From Hypomesus transpacificus (taxonomy: Eukaryota > Chordata > Actinopteri > Osmeriformes > Osmeridae), in assembly GCF_021917145.1 (NCBI RefSeq), contig NC_061071.1:3801689-3865688 (forward strand): a stretch of 64,000 nt of DNA. The letters run 5' to 3'. Positions 1 to 25,000 of this stretch are shown in pieces. Position 1 is the first letter of the stretch. Every line of letters begins with the position of its first letter. The translations under genes and the position numbers were made by a program. The notes below the pieces were generated by a model. It had not been told where the DNA came from. It saw nothing but the letters and a program-made list of their open reading frames with translations, and ran no database searches.

Positions 1-40
1 CAAGCACTGCAACACACCACCACACAAGCTACTGACAGAG

Positions 41-58
41 AGGTAGAGAGAGAGAGAG

Positions 59-102
<44 letters not shown>
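41..102. repeat. (AG)n microsatellite
   Basis: Imperfect AG dinucleotide run with two GGTAGAGA interruptions near its left end, then about 20 uninterrupted AG units. Confidence 0.9.
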
Positions 103-105
<3 letters not shown>

Positions 106-762
106 GGATTGCGCTGTAATATACAATGTGTGTAAATATTACGTGACTGTACAATGCTTTTTAGAAAACGAAACCCTACCTGAAAGTCGCCATCATTTCA
201 TCCAATCAGAGGGTTCGAATATGTTTGAGAATTTGTTATCTTGCAGAAAGCCAATCAAGGGCTCCGGTATTATAACGTCTCTTCCGTTTATTGTATTCTT
301 TGGTTTAATAATGAATGCATTTTGGAATGTAGAGGTTGTGTTTGTGTTGTTGTTTTTTTGTAATCTTTTATGTTGTATATTGAACTTTTGTGTTGTCTTT
401 TTTTTATTATTTCCCACTTGTATCGCCCGTCTACTGTGTCGCGCATACAAATGCCCACCTCGGAGTTTGAACTTCTCTCTTCAGTCCAAAATGATTTGCA
501 GACAAATAAAGATGAATCTATAAAAGGTACTGGCATCAGACTGGAGTTTAAAAAGAGTGATGGAGTTGGGTGGTCCGTTGGTGTTGATACGGACATCTCG
601 CTTGCAAGTCGGGTTTTCATGACACCTACAGTCTCTCTGACTCACGACACTTGAGTAGCTATAGCCACTCTTGACCACTAGGAGGAGAAAGAGACCACAC
701 TAGCAAATTGGGTCAGAACAGAAGACGATATTTCACTGTTAACCTTTAAATGTTGTAAAACG

Positions 763-768
763 TTTATT
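763..768 (-). terminator. Candidate polyadenylation signal of TMEM255B
   Basis: AATAAA on the minus strand, about 850 nt beyond the TMEM255B stop codon and the first canonical hexamer I found in that direction. Confidence 0.45.
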
Positions 769-1620
769 ATGGAGACCTTGCAATGAGAACATTTGTAATC
801 GGTATGGTCCTCATTTTTTACATACATGATTTGACCAAGTCCTAACAACTGTTCAGTGATTGCAGATCAAGATAATACAGTACTTATGGAAAACAGCCCA
901 TCATCCAACAATTGAGACACTGTAAGAATAGTAAAAGTAAGCCTATTGTCAAGCACTAGATTATGTACACACTATTCTACTCGCCTTAAGCAGACTATCT
1001 TAGTGTAATTAGATACATATATTATACTCTGGTTAAAGGTCAGACCAAAGTCTAGCAGGAGGGAGAGAAACTTCTCAAATACAAATATGACATCAAAGAG
1101 GAAGGAGCAAGTTTCTATATGAGTATGATGGAAGCGTTTGCATATTGCTGCTAACAGATTCATAAACAAACACATTTAATATTAAAGTCACTATCTCTTA
1201 ACCACAATGCAATCAAGTAGAGTGACTCCAGTAGGTCAGTACAGTCTGCAGGCTTCCTGTGGTCTAGTCTAGGTCGGTCAAGCGCCCGGGGAAGTGTCTT
1301 GTGCTACAATCTCTGACCTGGTCCAGAAACAACCCTTAACACGTTGGCCCGTACCTCCCTGGTGTTTGCCAGTCTGAGTGTATCTGATTGTGGAAGTGAT
1401 GTTGAGGAAACCCTCCAGTATTACCATTATCAGTGGACTGCGTTACACATCAATCCACTCAGCACATCAATCCACTCAGCCTCACAAACACAGCAGGTGT
1501 ATGAGCGGGGTGAGGGAAGGGGAGGGTGTGGGGGGGGGGGTGGCTGGGGGCTTAGTTATGGTCCTCACCTTCGTCCTCCCCCGGTCCGAGAGGTCAGGGG
1601 TCGTGGGGGCCGGGGGTCTC

Positions 1621-9804
<8,184 letters not shown>

Positions 9805-11941
9805 TCTGAACTGTAAGGTTGAAGAAATTACCAAATATAGCTCACCAAAACGCTCAATAGTGCAAGTAGGTAAAGTCTGTTTCTTTCTTTTACAGCATAG
9901 CGGCGTCTGCAGGTGTGTAACGTTATCCTCCCGCCAATTCTAAGAATCCTTCACCTGTCGCGTCTGAAATAAAAAGCCCAGGTTGAAAGCAAACGTAAAA
10001 GTGTCGTAGTTAGTTCACTCCTTAAGGGTAATGGTATGTCCTGTCGCACACAAAGTTTACACGGCAGCACTAACGTTGGGAAATTCACACCAACTCTAAG
10101 AACCTGACACTGCAAAGACTGTCGGTCCCTGAAACGAAGATGCTGTAGCGTTAGATGGCTCGAGGGGAGGTGAGCTTTGACAGAAGCAGCAGCAGTCATC
10201 GTTGTCGATGAATAATTTATGAATTTTAATCAGTGATCAATCGTTAGTACATGTTGAACAATTTTGTTTTTATTTACTTGGCACTTGAAGCAAACATTTT
10301 CATTTTGTTTCTGCTATATGCGCTATTTTGATGAAAAGTAATTAAACAATGTCCAGCTAACAATCGATACATTTGCGCTACAGGAAGACCTTTATTGGAT
10401 GGTGAAATCATCTCATAAATTTCACTGGAAGGTAGCCTACTTGTTACTGAACAGTTTCTTTGATAATTAGTTTGACCACCCAAATAAGGATTTTGCTTCA
10501 GAATGTCTAGCCCCTGCCCCGTGTCTTCATAAATATAAAAAGCTAGGCTATTTGCTGCTTTTATGGCAAAATATTTATTTGAGTTCATGAACATAATCTA
10601 TATGACGTATACATAATTTACAGAGTTGTCAATAATGCTCAAACTAACAGTATTTCTTAACAAGTATGAACAAAGAACAGTTTAAAACCCCTGTATTGCA
10701 AGAGATTCCTGTGTAAATAAATGTCCTTTGCATAACAGCATGTGGCAAAGCAAACTGAAATATAGAAGCAGAAACTCCCCCATCTCATCAGAATCCTCAG
10801 AGCAACTCACTTTCAACATTGCATCAAGAAAAAATAAATGTTATGACATAAAAAACCTATACAATTGTTAAATATGGAATGATATGGAATGTACATAGTG
10901 TTAACAGTTGTGTAAATAATGATCAAGTCAGAGTCAATGTTAAGTCTAGGCCAACTCCTTATGTCAGATCTATAAGCAAATACCTTTAGGGACAGCATCA
11001 AATAAAACAGACACATAAAAGAGGCTACACTATCTGAATTAATATCCCATATAAAACCAATGTGAGAGAAATATAACGTGAGTTGTGAGAGATGATACAA
11101 GAGGGAGCTCGGCAGTCACTGCACCTGACGAACAAATAAAACCAGTTCATGATGACTGCCGTTTCTAAATATCATATGAATGAGAGGACGACTTCATTTA
11201 CACTCAACACAAACACACACCCAAGCTCAATAGCACATACTTGCAGATAGCAATACTTTTGTATTATATTTAAAATACTACCAAAATATCTGAAATAATG
11301 TGAAAAATAGGAAGTGATGTTGAGTCCGACAGGCAAAATAAGTGCAAAAAAAAGGACTTGTGTCCTTTAGAGACCAACACTGCAGTATAAGCCATGGAGT
11401 CATCCCTCGTTATGGGAATACAAAGCTGTACTGCTCTGTATGTGTGGATGGAATTTCAAGGATGGCGAATGGAGCAGAGGCTGGGAGCTCAAATGCCAAA
11501 ATAATTCTACTAGATTTCTCGACAATGGAATCGCAGCACATTTGATTTAACTTTAAAGCATGCAAATACACCATGCCATGCTTTTATGGCATTCTTAATC
11601 CCTAACATTTCACATATATGTGTATAAAGGATGTTACCAGATAATTCATTTAAAGACTGTCAAAGCACTATTTAATGTAATTGATTTGCAGTTGATATGC
11701 TGGAGAAAAGCAAATAAAGAAAGAATTATGAGAATCACATATCTGAGTATACTAAGTATCTGAAAAATGAAAGGAGTGTTTACTGGTGTCAACATACTCA
11801 ATTCCTCATCATTCCAAGCAATTCCAGTCCATTCCATTCAACTTTCCCACAGTATCCCTCCTCCAACCAATACCCCCTCCCTTTCCCCCGTCCAATGAGC
11901 AATCAGGATGTTAGTCCCACGTCTTCCTCTTCCTACTTCTT
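9805..11941. other. TMEM255B upstream region and GRK1 3'UTR
   Basis: No coding exon is visible. The left part (about 9.8-10.2 kb) should hold the TMEM255B promoter and any 5'UTR exon. The rest is probably GRK1 3'UTR and flank: minus-strand AATAAA occurs at 10574-10579 and an ATTAAA variant near 11670. The sequence is AT-rich and not obviously repetitive. Confidence 0.45.
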
Positions 11942-15882
<3,941 letters not shown>

Positions 15883-16068
15883 GGCTGCAGAAGAGGAATG
15901 TCAGATAAACGATGATAAATTGCAATGAAAAAAGGCGTAAAGAGGTTTAGGGTAGTATGGACCAGTAAGGACCAGCCCCAGCTTCCTTCCTCGTGAAAAT
16001 GAGGGGGGGGGGGAAGAAAAAACAGACAGATGGACAAACTGTATGAAAATCCTGACAGGAAATGCCAG

Positions 16069-16074
16069 GGATTA
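16069..16074 (+). promoter_or_regulatory. Candidate CRX/OTX site upstream of GRK1
   Basis: GGATTA, the core recognised by the photoreceptor factors CRX and OTX2, about 190 bp upstream of the GRK1 ATG. A six-base match is weak alone; location in front of a photoreceptor gene is the only support. Confidence 0.3.
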
Positions 16075-16380
16075 GGGTTTCCTCCACATTGGATAATTCA
16101 GTTGAAGAATAGTGAGAGCATCCGTCTGTCTGTCCCCTGCAGAGCTGAACACAGAAAAGACAGGACAGCAAACATTCAACGACTGAGGCTGGGGTAGACC
16201 TAAGACAGAGGTTTAGCCCCTTCCACTCACACACACTGTTTGTGCACACACACATACACACTCATACACACATATCTGCCTGACTCAACACCTTTCCCTA
16301 AAGACTTTATCCACTAACTCCATAATACCTTTCCCTATGTGTACAGTACATAATGAGGAAGACTGCGTGAGTGTTTGTGT

Positions 16381-16618
<238 letters not shown>

Positions 16619-17183
16619 CGAAGCATTTGTCATAGATTTCTGTGGTGGGCTGAAGTGGAATGTGCTGAATGTAAACCTAGACCGAGAGTCACGAGAACAA
16701 CTTCATCTCAATGAAAATGTCTTAGTAACACCACCACAACATACAGCCGTTATGCAAACAGAGACTGACATTGTGTATAGTTTTGCCATTCAAACACAAT
16801 GTGTTCAAAGGGGACAATCTTACACTCGAAAGTAAATGTGAAGATTTATGTGTGAAGAATTACAATGCAGTGGCATGAATAAAGTTAAATCATGTGTACA
16901 GGATTTTTACAATAGTTTCCATATTTCTTATAGAAAATGAAAGGAAACTACCGAGGTATTAAAGTACAATTGCTTCAAGTTTTATTTTACTGATTCGATT
17001 TGAGCCATGTCATACAAGTATTAACCGTCTGAAAAGACATGGTTTATGATCCTTTTGACCTTTCATTGGGTGCTCATAGCGGTCATTCGAGTTCTAAACT
17101 GCATCCATCTTGGGACTTATTCAAGGTGACACTCTCTAGATGTCCCTCAGGCCCTGACGTGTAACTCACACCTGCACATGCCC

Positions 17184-17200
17184 TTATCAACAGCTATAAA
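17184..17200 (+). promoter_or_regulatory. ATP4B core promoter: GATA site plus TATA box
   Basis: TTATC at 17184-17188 (GATAA on the other strand) lies 6 bp before TATAAA at 17195-17200, about 270 bp upstream of the ATP4B ATG. Initiation would be expected near 17225-17230. Gastric GATA factors are known to bind upstream of both H,K-ATPase subunit genes in mammals. Confidence 0.55.
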
Positions 17201-17470
17201 TGAGCAGTCCCAAATCACGGACGTCTTGTTGCAAGAGCACAGGAGAAGGAGAGAGAGGAACAAGAAGACGGAACCTTGAGGACCGTAGAATAGTGGGAGA
17301 GTTTAGGGACCTAAAACACCTCAGACATCCAGTGGAGGAGAAGTGAAGGACACATGCTGGAGAAACCTCCTATGCTCCTCACGTAGAACTGTCATCAGGT
17401 TAGGAAACCACAGTGTTTTGGAGAAGGATTCGCCGTCGCTGCTTCTGCCCACATCCCTCCGGTCGTCATC

Positions 17471-18664
17471 ATGGCCACCCTGAAGGAGAAGAGGACCTGC
17501 GGCCAGCGCTGTGAAGACTTTGGCCACTTCGTCTGGAACTCTGACAATGGGACATTTATGGGCCGAACACCAGTGAAATGGGGTAGGTAGAGTTTGTATG
17601 CAGATGTTTAGATTGTCTAAGTAGGCAATTTATTGTCAACATATTGACAAGCCATCACATCTTTGACTGTCCAGACAGGTGTTAACAAATGCCTATCCAC
17701 CTACAGGCTTTCCAAGATCTGAGATAAACAGCGTTAAAACATGAGCTGGTGTGTTGAGTAATGTTTCAGAACCTTCTGCTCAGTTATAAATGGCTACACA
17801 ATTGGAGTTGTCACCCACAGACTTATGATCTCCCCTAAATCTTCACTTTAAGCTCTCTCTCTCTCACACACACACTGTAGAGACACAGGTCGACAATGAG
17901 GCCTGACATTGTCCTGTCCTTCTGATATCACGGTATGCCAACGTGTTTGAGTGTGTGGACATTAGATAACAGGGGTAGTTTCTGAGGGAGGAGAGACTGT
18001 GGTCAGCTAGCGTCCTCTGACTGATCTCATGGTCAGATTAGCCCCTGCTCAAACCCAGAGAGGGGCACCTTGGCCCTGCCATCGTAAATACAGACTTACT
18101 ATTACTACAGTCTATGTAACCATGACTGGAACCCCAGCAGAGCCACAGGGAAGCCACTAGACTCTCAGACATGAACCCAGCACAAATGGCACATGGTTGC
18201 CACTCACTTCTACATGGTTACAGAATGAAACATACACAACTTAAGGACAGATTGTAACCAACATTTTCAAGTACTGAACGTGTTGAAAAAGAAATCATCT
18301 GTTGACCCACACGATGATCAGGATTTTTTTAAAGTATAATGGCTCTGTATTTTGGTAACTCCATCCCTTTCCTTCTCTTCTCTAGTCTACATTAGTCTGT
18401 ACTATGTGGCCTTCTATGTGGTGATGACCAGCCTGTTCTGTCTGGCCATCTGGGTACTGTTGTACACTCTGAGCCCCTACGAACCGGACTACCAAGACCG
18501 ACTCATATCACCAGGTGGGCCATACACAGACCAACATGCATTACACAACAACATGATCTCCAAAGATTTAATCACCACTCTTACAAAATGGGATTGTACA
18601 GGTTTGTCATTACAGACCACTGGCTTCACCCCTACCCTCACACTGATTGCTGTGCTGTGCTGTG

Positions 18665-18698
<34 letters not shown>

Positions 18699-20041
18699 GT
18701 CTCTCTCTCTCTCTCTGTGTAGGGGTGATGGTGTGGCCAGATTCATATGGAGAGGATGATGTGGAGATCACCTACAATATGTCAGACACATCTTGCTGGA
18801 CAAAGAAGTCCAACTGCCTCAAACACTTCCTGCACCGTAAGTATTGAGTTAATCACAATGTTTTGTGATTAAGTGTTGTAATGGTTCTGTATGAGGGATA
18901 CCCTGATAAAATACCATTGTGCCTTACCCCTTTTTTCTTTGTTCAATTTACTTTAATTCAATCTTGTTTCCACTATCCCCCTTTCTCCTCTCTGTCTCTC
19001 TTTTTCTCTGTCTCTCACAGCCTACAACGATGATATACAGATGCACACAAACCACTACAACTGCACCAAAGACCAGTACTTCATACAGGACCATTTCCTG
19101 GCGCCAAATCACACCAAGTGGTCATGTCCCTTCACCCAGAGCATGCTGGGACCGTGCTCTGGCCTGAATGACACCTCCTTCGGCTACAAGACCTCAATGC
19201 CATGCGTCATTATTAAGATGAACAGGGTGCGTTCACGAAACGAGACTGTAATAAATGTTCGCAACACATTCATATACGGAACATTAATTATACTATATTA
19301 CAGTTGGACCTCCGCTTTTACAGTCCCTCCTCCCCACAGTTTATTAGTGGTTTCTGGAGTATTCACACCAATCACATAAAATGATTCCAAAATGATGACT
19401 AGAGATTGTGAATGGAAATATTTGGTGTTTCCCCCAGGTCATCAACTTTCTCCCAAACAATGGGACAGGCATGCCCCCGCATGTGAACTGCACTGTGCTG
19501 GTGAGTAAGAGCTTAATATCTGCCAAGGCTACAGTTAACCTAACAACTCTGGGTCTCCCTCTCAGTGTGTGTTTGTGTGTGTGTATTCCACCAGAGCGGA
19601 AAGGAAAACGTGCACAACATTGAGTACTTTCCCACCAATGGAACCCTAGACCTCTCCTACTTCCCCTACTATGGCAAACTGGCCCAGGTAAACTCAGGGC
19701 TATGATCTCTGATAAATCGTTTGTCTCAGACACAGAAATGAGTCCCTAGAAGGCACAGGATCGCTATATCTATAACCTGTATTTCTAATCCATACAATTT
19801 ATACATTGTGATTGTGAACATGAAGAAACCTCACCTATTTTCCTGTTCCGTCCATCCTCTCCCCTTCCTCTCCCACCCCCAGCCCACCTACATCAACCCT
19901 CTGGTTGCGGTCCGCTTCACTCTAAAGGGTCACATGACGGCTAAGCTCCAATGCCGGGTGGAGGCCCACAACATCGCCTACCAGAATATCCACGACCCCA
20001 ACGAAGGCAAGGTGGTCTTCTACCTCACGGCTGAAAGATAG
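17471..20041 (+). CDS. atp4b: Gastric H+/K+-ATPase beta subunit (seven exons)
   Basis: Exons: 17471-17582, 18386-18514, 18723-18836, 19021-19226, 19438-19500, 19595-19687, 19883-20041. The sum is 876 nt, 291 aa, the same as human. The beta subunit folds, traffics and stabilises the P-type pump (ATP4A) that acidifies the stomach. The protein has a short cytosolic N-terminus ([11 protein letters not shown]), one signal-anchor TM ([20 protein letters not shown]) and a large ectodomain. That has about seven N-glycosylation sequons (including NMS, NCT, NHT, NDT and NGT) and paired cysteines. [23 protein letters not shown] and [19 protein letters not shown] match ATP4B better than the Na,K-ATPase betas. 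Location beside GRK1 agrees. AATAAA follows the stop by 42 nt. The gene is intact, which suggests a fish with a functional stomach. Confidence 0.92.
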
Positions 20042-20082
20042 GACAACACTAGAAAATGTGTGTTACTCATCCATATGTAAAG

Positions 20083-20088
20083 AATAAA
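20083..20088 (+). terminator. ATP4B polyadenylation signal
   Basis: AATAAA 42 nt after the ATP4B stop codon. This gives a very short 3'UTR. Confidence 0.7.
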
Positions 20089-20738
20089 ACAAGGAAAAGG
20101 GAGGTTTTTCTAACCTGGCAACCCTTCCACCAAAACATTAATGAGAAACACTATGAGGGGTACTGTAACTTCGTAATGTAAGCATGACTTGAACTTGTAC
20201 AAAAGTAATGCACATCAATGAAAATCTGTGTTAAACTGGGTATTATATATACTGTAATACTGAATGCTTTGCAATCTATAATGATTTTAACAGTTTTAAC
20301 AATTTTCACATACATTTGTTTCATTATGAAATTGTATACAAAGTAGGAAGAGAATGTAAAAATACAGACATTATATATAAATCAAAAATTTGTCTTGGTT
20401 CACTGAAGTACAGAAATATGCAACATTTCGTGACGTTTCCTGAATGGAGAACTGTGTGTGCTTCTCTATCCCCTGGGATTGACATGCTAATAGGATGATA
20501 ATGATGATGAGTTTGTTTATATTCCTGCTGACTGCAGGGTCTGTGCTGGTGATCAGCTTACACGCACCGCACACAAGCATGTACACACACACAGAGTTGG
20601 ACACAGAACTCCTCTCCCTCTCCCTCTCCCTCACAGATAACACCACCCTCTACTGTAGAAGAACAGACATCTACGCACCTCCAACACTTCCAGACTACAA
20701 GAGGGAAATACAAAATATACCTTCAGAATAACCCTATC

Positions 20739-20744
20739 TTTATT
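20739..20744 (-). terminator. Candidate TMCO3 polyadenylation signal
   Basis: Minus-strand AATAAA (TTTATT on plus) about 920 nt past the TMCO3 stop. Confidence 0.45.
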
Positions 20745-21665
20745 TATAAATATGCACATATTTCCCAAAACATGTCATACATCATGGTATGATTGGATGC
20801 ATATTATAATATAATAAAAAATATATCAAGAAAAGAAGAGGAAAATATAAAAAGACAAAAACCTCTTTGTGCTTGGTGCCCCACCACTTACATTAATCTA
20901 TATATAGACTGTTAGGTAGATACATAAATATAAACATCAATAAATCCAGTCAGTCTACCGAGCACGTAATAGTGAACAATAGAGATGTAGACAAATATTG
21001 CGAAGGCAGGAATTTGACCTGGTAATATATAGTGCCGTCAATGCTCAACCGTCACTGGAATGATACAAATAAACAATATTAAGACAAACAAAATGATGAA
21101 ACAAACAGTATACAGTATTAATTGTCATAGGAGTGCAATAAACGCATAGTATGCAAAGCCCTGAAAGTATGTGTGGGTCAGTGTTATGCCTGGAATATTC
21201 CGCCACACGTCTCTACAGCTTGACATTCAAATACAGCAGATAGAAAGTTACATTGGAATGGAAAGATGAGTATTCCTTCATATCCTTTTGGGATGATGTG
21301 GGACATATAAATATGTTCGGTGTTCAGTAGCCGTAGAAATTATGGAATACATTTGAACGGGCAGAATTCTACAGTCATACAATTCTGAACTTATCTCCAT
21401 GATTCAGCATTTATATCTAAAATTTGGTCCAGGCTATACAGACTCATACAACACAAGCAGACTTCTTAGACCTAACATATTGCTTTGACCCTAAATCTAT
21501 GCACCATCAACATGATGACACAAAACCAAAACCACCCTTATCAAAAAAAGTTCATCTGGAGCTGAAAAAGATAGACCCAGTCTATCTCCCATTGTAATGA
21601 GTGATTTGGACCTGCTACCACGGCTTGGACTGGAGCCAACAGAGAGCACTGGCTGCTGAACAGGG

Positions 21666-22001
21666 TCAGATGGGCGCCTTGCGTTCCGGGCGGGGCACCC
21701 ACTTGTGCGTGGCGGCTCTCCAAAGCACCGGGGCCAGGAGGAGACTGAGAGTGGTGACACTGAGGACCAGCAGGTACACCTGGGGAGAGATGGAGAGAGG
21801 GAGGGAGGGAGAGAGAGGTAGAGAGAGAGAGAGAGAGAGATTAGATGGGGACAGAAGAGAAAAAGAGAGGAGATGGGGGGCAGAACTAAATGAGATGATG
21901 ATGCATAATTGTACCCAATATCTAAGTAACACACACACACACACACAAAATGTGCAATCTGAGGTGTGCAACATTTTAAAATGTATCCTAAAGTGCACAC
22001 T

Positions 22002-22033
<32 letters not shown>

Positions 22034-25000
22034 GGAGGTAGAGAGAGAGAGACAGAGGGAGGTAGAGAGAGAGAGACAGAGGGAGGTAGAGAGAGAGAGA
22101 GAGAGGGAGGTAGAGAGAAGGGGGGGGCATACAAAGATGTTAAAGGAACGAGCCCTCTTCAATATTGATTTATGTATTGATTTACGTTCACATGTTAAAC
22201 CTGACAAACGACAACTAAAGCTACCAAGCCAGCGATTGACGTCCCCCGCCACTGACCTCTCTGGAGATGATGCCCGCCCTGCGGGCGCGGCTGCCCAGCA
22301 CGAAGGAGAACTCGCTGACCTGCGCCAGGCCGGCCGACACGATCCAGCGGATGTGTCTGGAGCCCTGTGGCAAGATGGCTGACAGGACTAGCACCGCCAT
22401 CAGAAACTACCGGAGAGGAGAGGAGATAGGCTAGTGTGAGAGGGGGTCTGACTCCACCTTCCTCTTGACCGGTGAGTGAGTGAGTGAGTCAGATGAGAAA
22501 GTGAGTGAGTGAGTGAGTCAGATGAGAAAGTAAGTGAGTGAGTGAGTGAGTGAGTGAGTGAGTCAGATGAGAAAGTGAATGAGTGAGTGAGTCAGATGAG
22601 AAAGTAAGTGAGTGAGAGTGGGAGAGTCTCAGGTACATTACCTTCATGACGACCAGTGAGAGAGTGAGCACCACGAGGATGGTGAGCTCATACAGCACAA
22701 AGGTAGGGAACACGTGGAACCCTGCGGCAGACGACAGAACACACACTCAGCAAGTATAGACCCATCATGGGGAACTGACTTTCCCCCATCCAGTCACATT
22801 AGAGCACATCTTTAACTCGGAAAATACAGAGCCTAGACAACACTGAAGCCATAAAGAGCCCAGTGACACAAAGTACATAGGTGAAGCCTCCTGACCAATA
22901 GAGGCGAAGAAGATGATGGCCAGGAAGTCTCTGATTGGCTCGATGCAGCCTAGGACCTCGGAGGTGACCATGTGACCCTGGGAGGAGAGCAACGCTCCGG
23001 CCAGGAAGCAGCCCAGCTCCATGGAGACGTCCAGGAACTCGGTCACCTAGGGGACGGTCGCGCGGACAAGACGGGGGTTAAAACCCGACAAGGTCGCTGC
23101 CAGAGGGAGAAGAACAACCAAGGGAGAGTGAGGGAGACCCGAGAGCAGAGAGCCCCATCTGGTGGAGAGGAGCTGGCATTACCGTGAGCATGACAAAGAT
23201 GAAGGCTGTAGTTCCCAAGACCAGGATCTCCTTGCTGCCCTTGCTCTCGGCGTGCAGCTTCTTGTAGTAGGGCCCAACCAGGAAGGCCCTGAGCAGGCCG
23301 CAGAGCAGCAGCACTGCAGCCAGGGAGGTCAGGACCTGGCCCAGCAGCAGCACCACATGCAGGCCCCCCACCAGGACACTGCCACACACACACAACACGG
23401 AACACTCGCGACACTTCAACCATCCATGGTTTTTTGTTGATTAGGTCTATGTGTGTGTTTGTGTGTGTGTATGTGTGTGTGTGTGAGTGTGTGTAAGCCT
23501 CACTCACCTGCCCAAGTCTCCACTCTGCGCCTGGATGAGGGTGGGCATGACAGCGATGAAGAGGCCCAGCTGAACATCTTGCATTACCAACATCCCCAGG
23601 AGAACACTGCTGTGGTCCAGGTCTCCTAAGCACACACACACATTGTGCATTAGGTAGTGGAACAGCATCGTACCCAATCGAGCAACATTGAGCTCACATT
23701 GAAACTAACGTCTGAAATGTTCGACACAAGCATACACACCCTCCTTCTCTGCGCTTGGGCGACCCCCCCCAGCCAGGAAGCGAGACACCAAGGGCGTGCT
23801 GGACAGGGACAGGCAGCTGGAGATGAAGACTGTCTGGGTGGGCCGAATACGCAGAACCTGTCCCCATAGCAACCCGGCCCCCACCATCAGCAGACTCAGG
23901 CTGCAGGAGCCCTGCACCGAGGTCTTCCACACCTTCACACACACACACACACACACACCAAATATTACGCAAAGCAAGGTTGGATACTTTTGCCTTTATG
24001 TTCCAAATCAGAAAGTGAGTCAACTTAATTCTCTGCTCATTCGCTTAGGGCGGAGTTTCAAGGAGGGCAGGGAACAAACAAAGAAAGAGAGAGATATGCA
24101 CCAGGTCAAAGGTTAAGATTCAGGAGTAAGGCAGCAGCAGACCATGTGAGTCTAGCACCAGTGGTGGGATTCATGATCGATGGTACACGAACATAGTAGA
24201 TGGTACATGAGAGGTGATACACGACAGACGGTCTACGACATGATGGAACGGGAGGTACCTTGCGTAGGCGCTCGGGGGAGAACTCCAGTCCCACCACGAA
24301 GAGATTGAAGAACACGCCCAGCTCCCCCAGCGTCTCCACCTGCACCATGGACTGCACACACAGCACGCTAACATCAAATCCACACTGACAACACCCTATG
24401 CATACACTACGTACAAAGAGGCACAGACCCGTCTTTGTTTCAGTCCGAGGTACGCACACAGGCTGACGTGCACACACACACACACACCTTGATGCTGTTG
24501 AGGCCGGAGGGGCCCAGAAGGATCCCACAGACGATGTATCCGAACATGGGGGGCAGGCCCATCAGGGTGCACAGCCAACCACACGGCAGAGACAGCATCA
24601 CCACCGACACCAGATCCTGAGCGGCAGCACACAGAGCCAGGTCAGGCAAAAGCAGTCAAACGATCTCCTTCTCGACAGTTTAGAACACTCAATGAGGCAG
24701 TGGGTCAGTGACTGTGTCATGTCTGTGATGCTACACATTTTGGGGGAAAGCACCCTTTAGTTCAGTTTTAGCTCCATTACACTTCCATTGTGGCCTATAA
24801 GAGTAAGGGTCAGGGGTCAGGCTGACCCTGATGAAGTGGTGGTCGGCGCGAGGCATGGTGGAGTCCCTGGGCTTGGTCAGGACATACTGGTTGTTCTGGG
24901 AGTCAATGAGCATGCTCAGTCCAAGGACATCCTCCACCTCCCTCCTCCGGGACACATTCTTTCTCTTCCCTCCGTCCTCGTCGTCGTCCTCCACCCTCAG

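Larger units (their letters stand above)
1..1620. other. 3' flank and 3'UTR of TMEM255B
   Basis: No gene is visible on either strand. The short open frames here lack family resemblance, splice context or length. The stretch holds an (AG)n microsatellite at about 41-102. A minus-strand AATAAA (TTTATT on the plus strand at 763-768) would end TMEM255B with a 3'UTR of about 850 nt. In human the next gene outward is GAS6; none of it is seen here. Confidence 0.6.
20042..21665. other. Convergent 3' ends of ATP4B and TMCO3
   Basis: The two genes converge in 1.6 kb of AT-rich DNA with no further exon. A minus-strand AATAAA at 20739-20744 would give TMCO3 a 3'UTR of about 920 nt. In human TFDP1 lies between these two genes; nothing resembling its DNA-binding or dimerisation region is present here. 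Confidence 0.65.
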
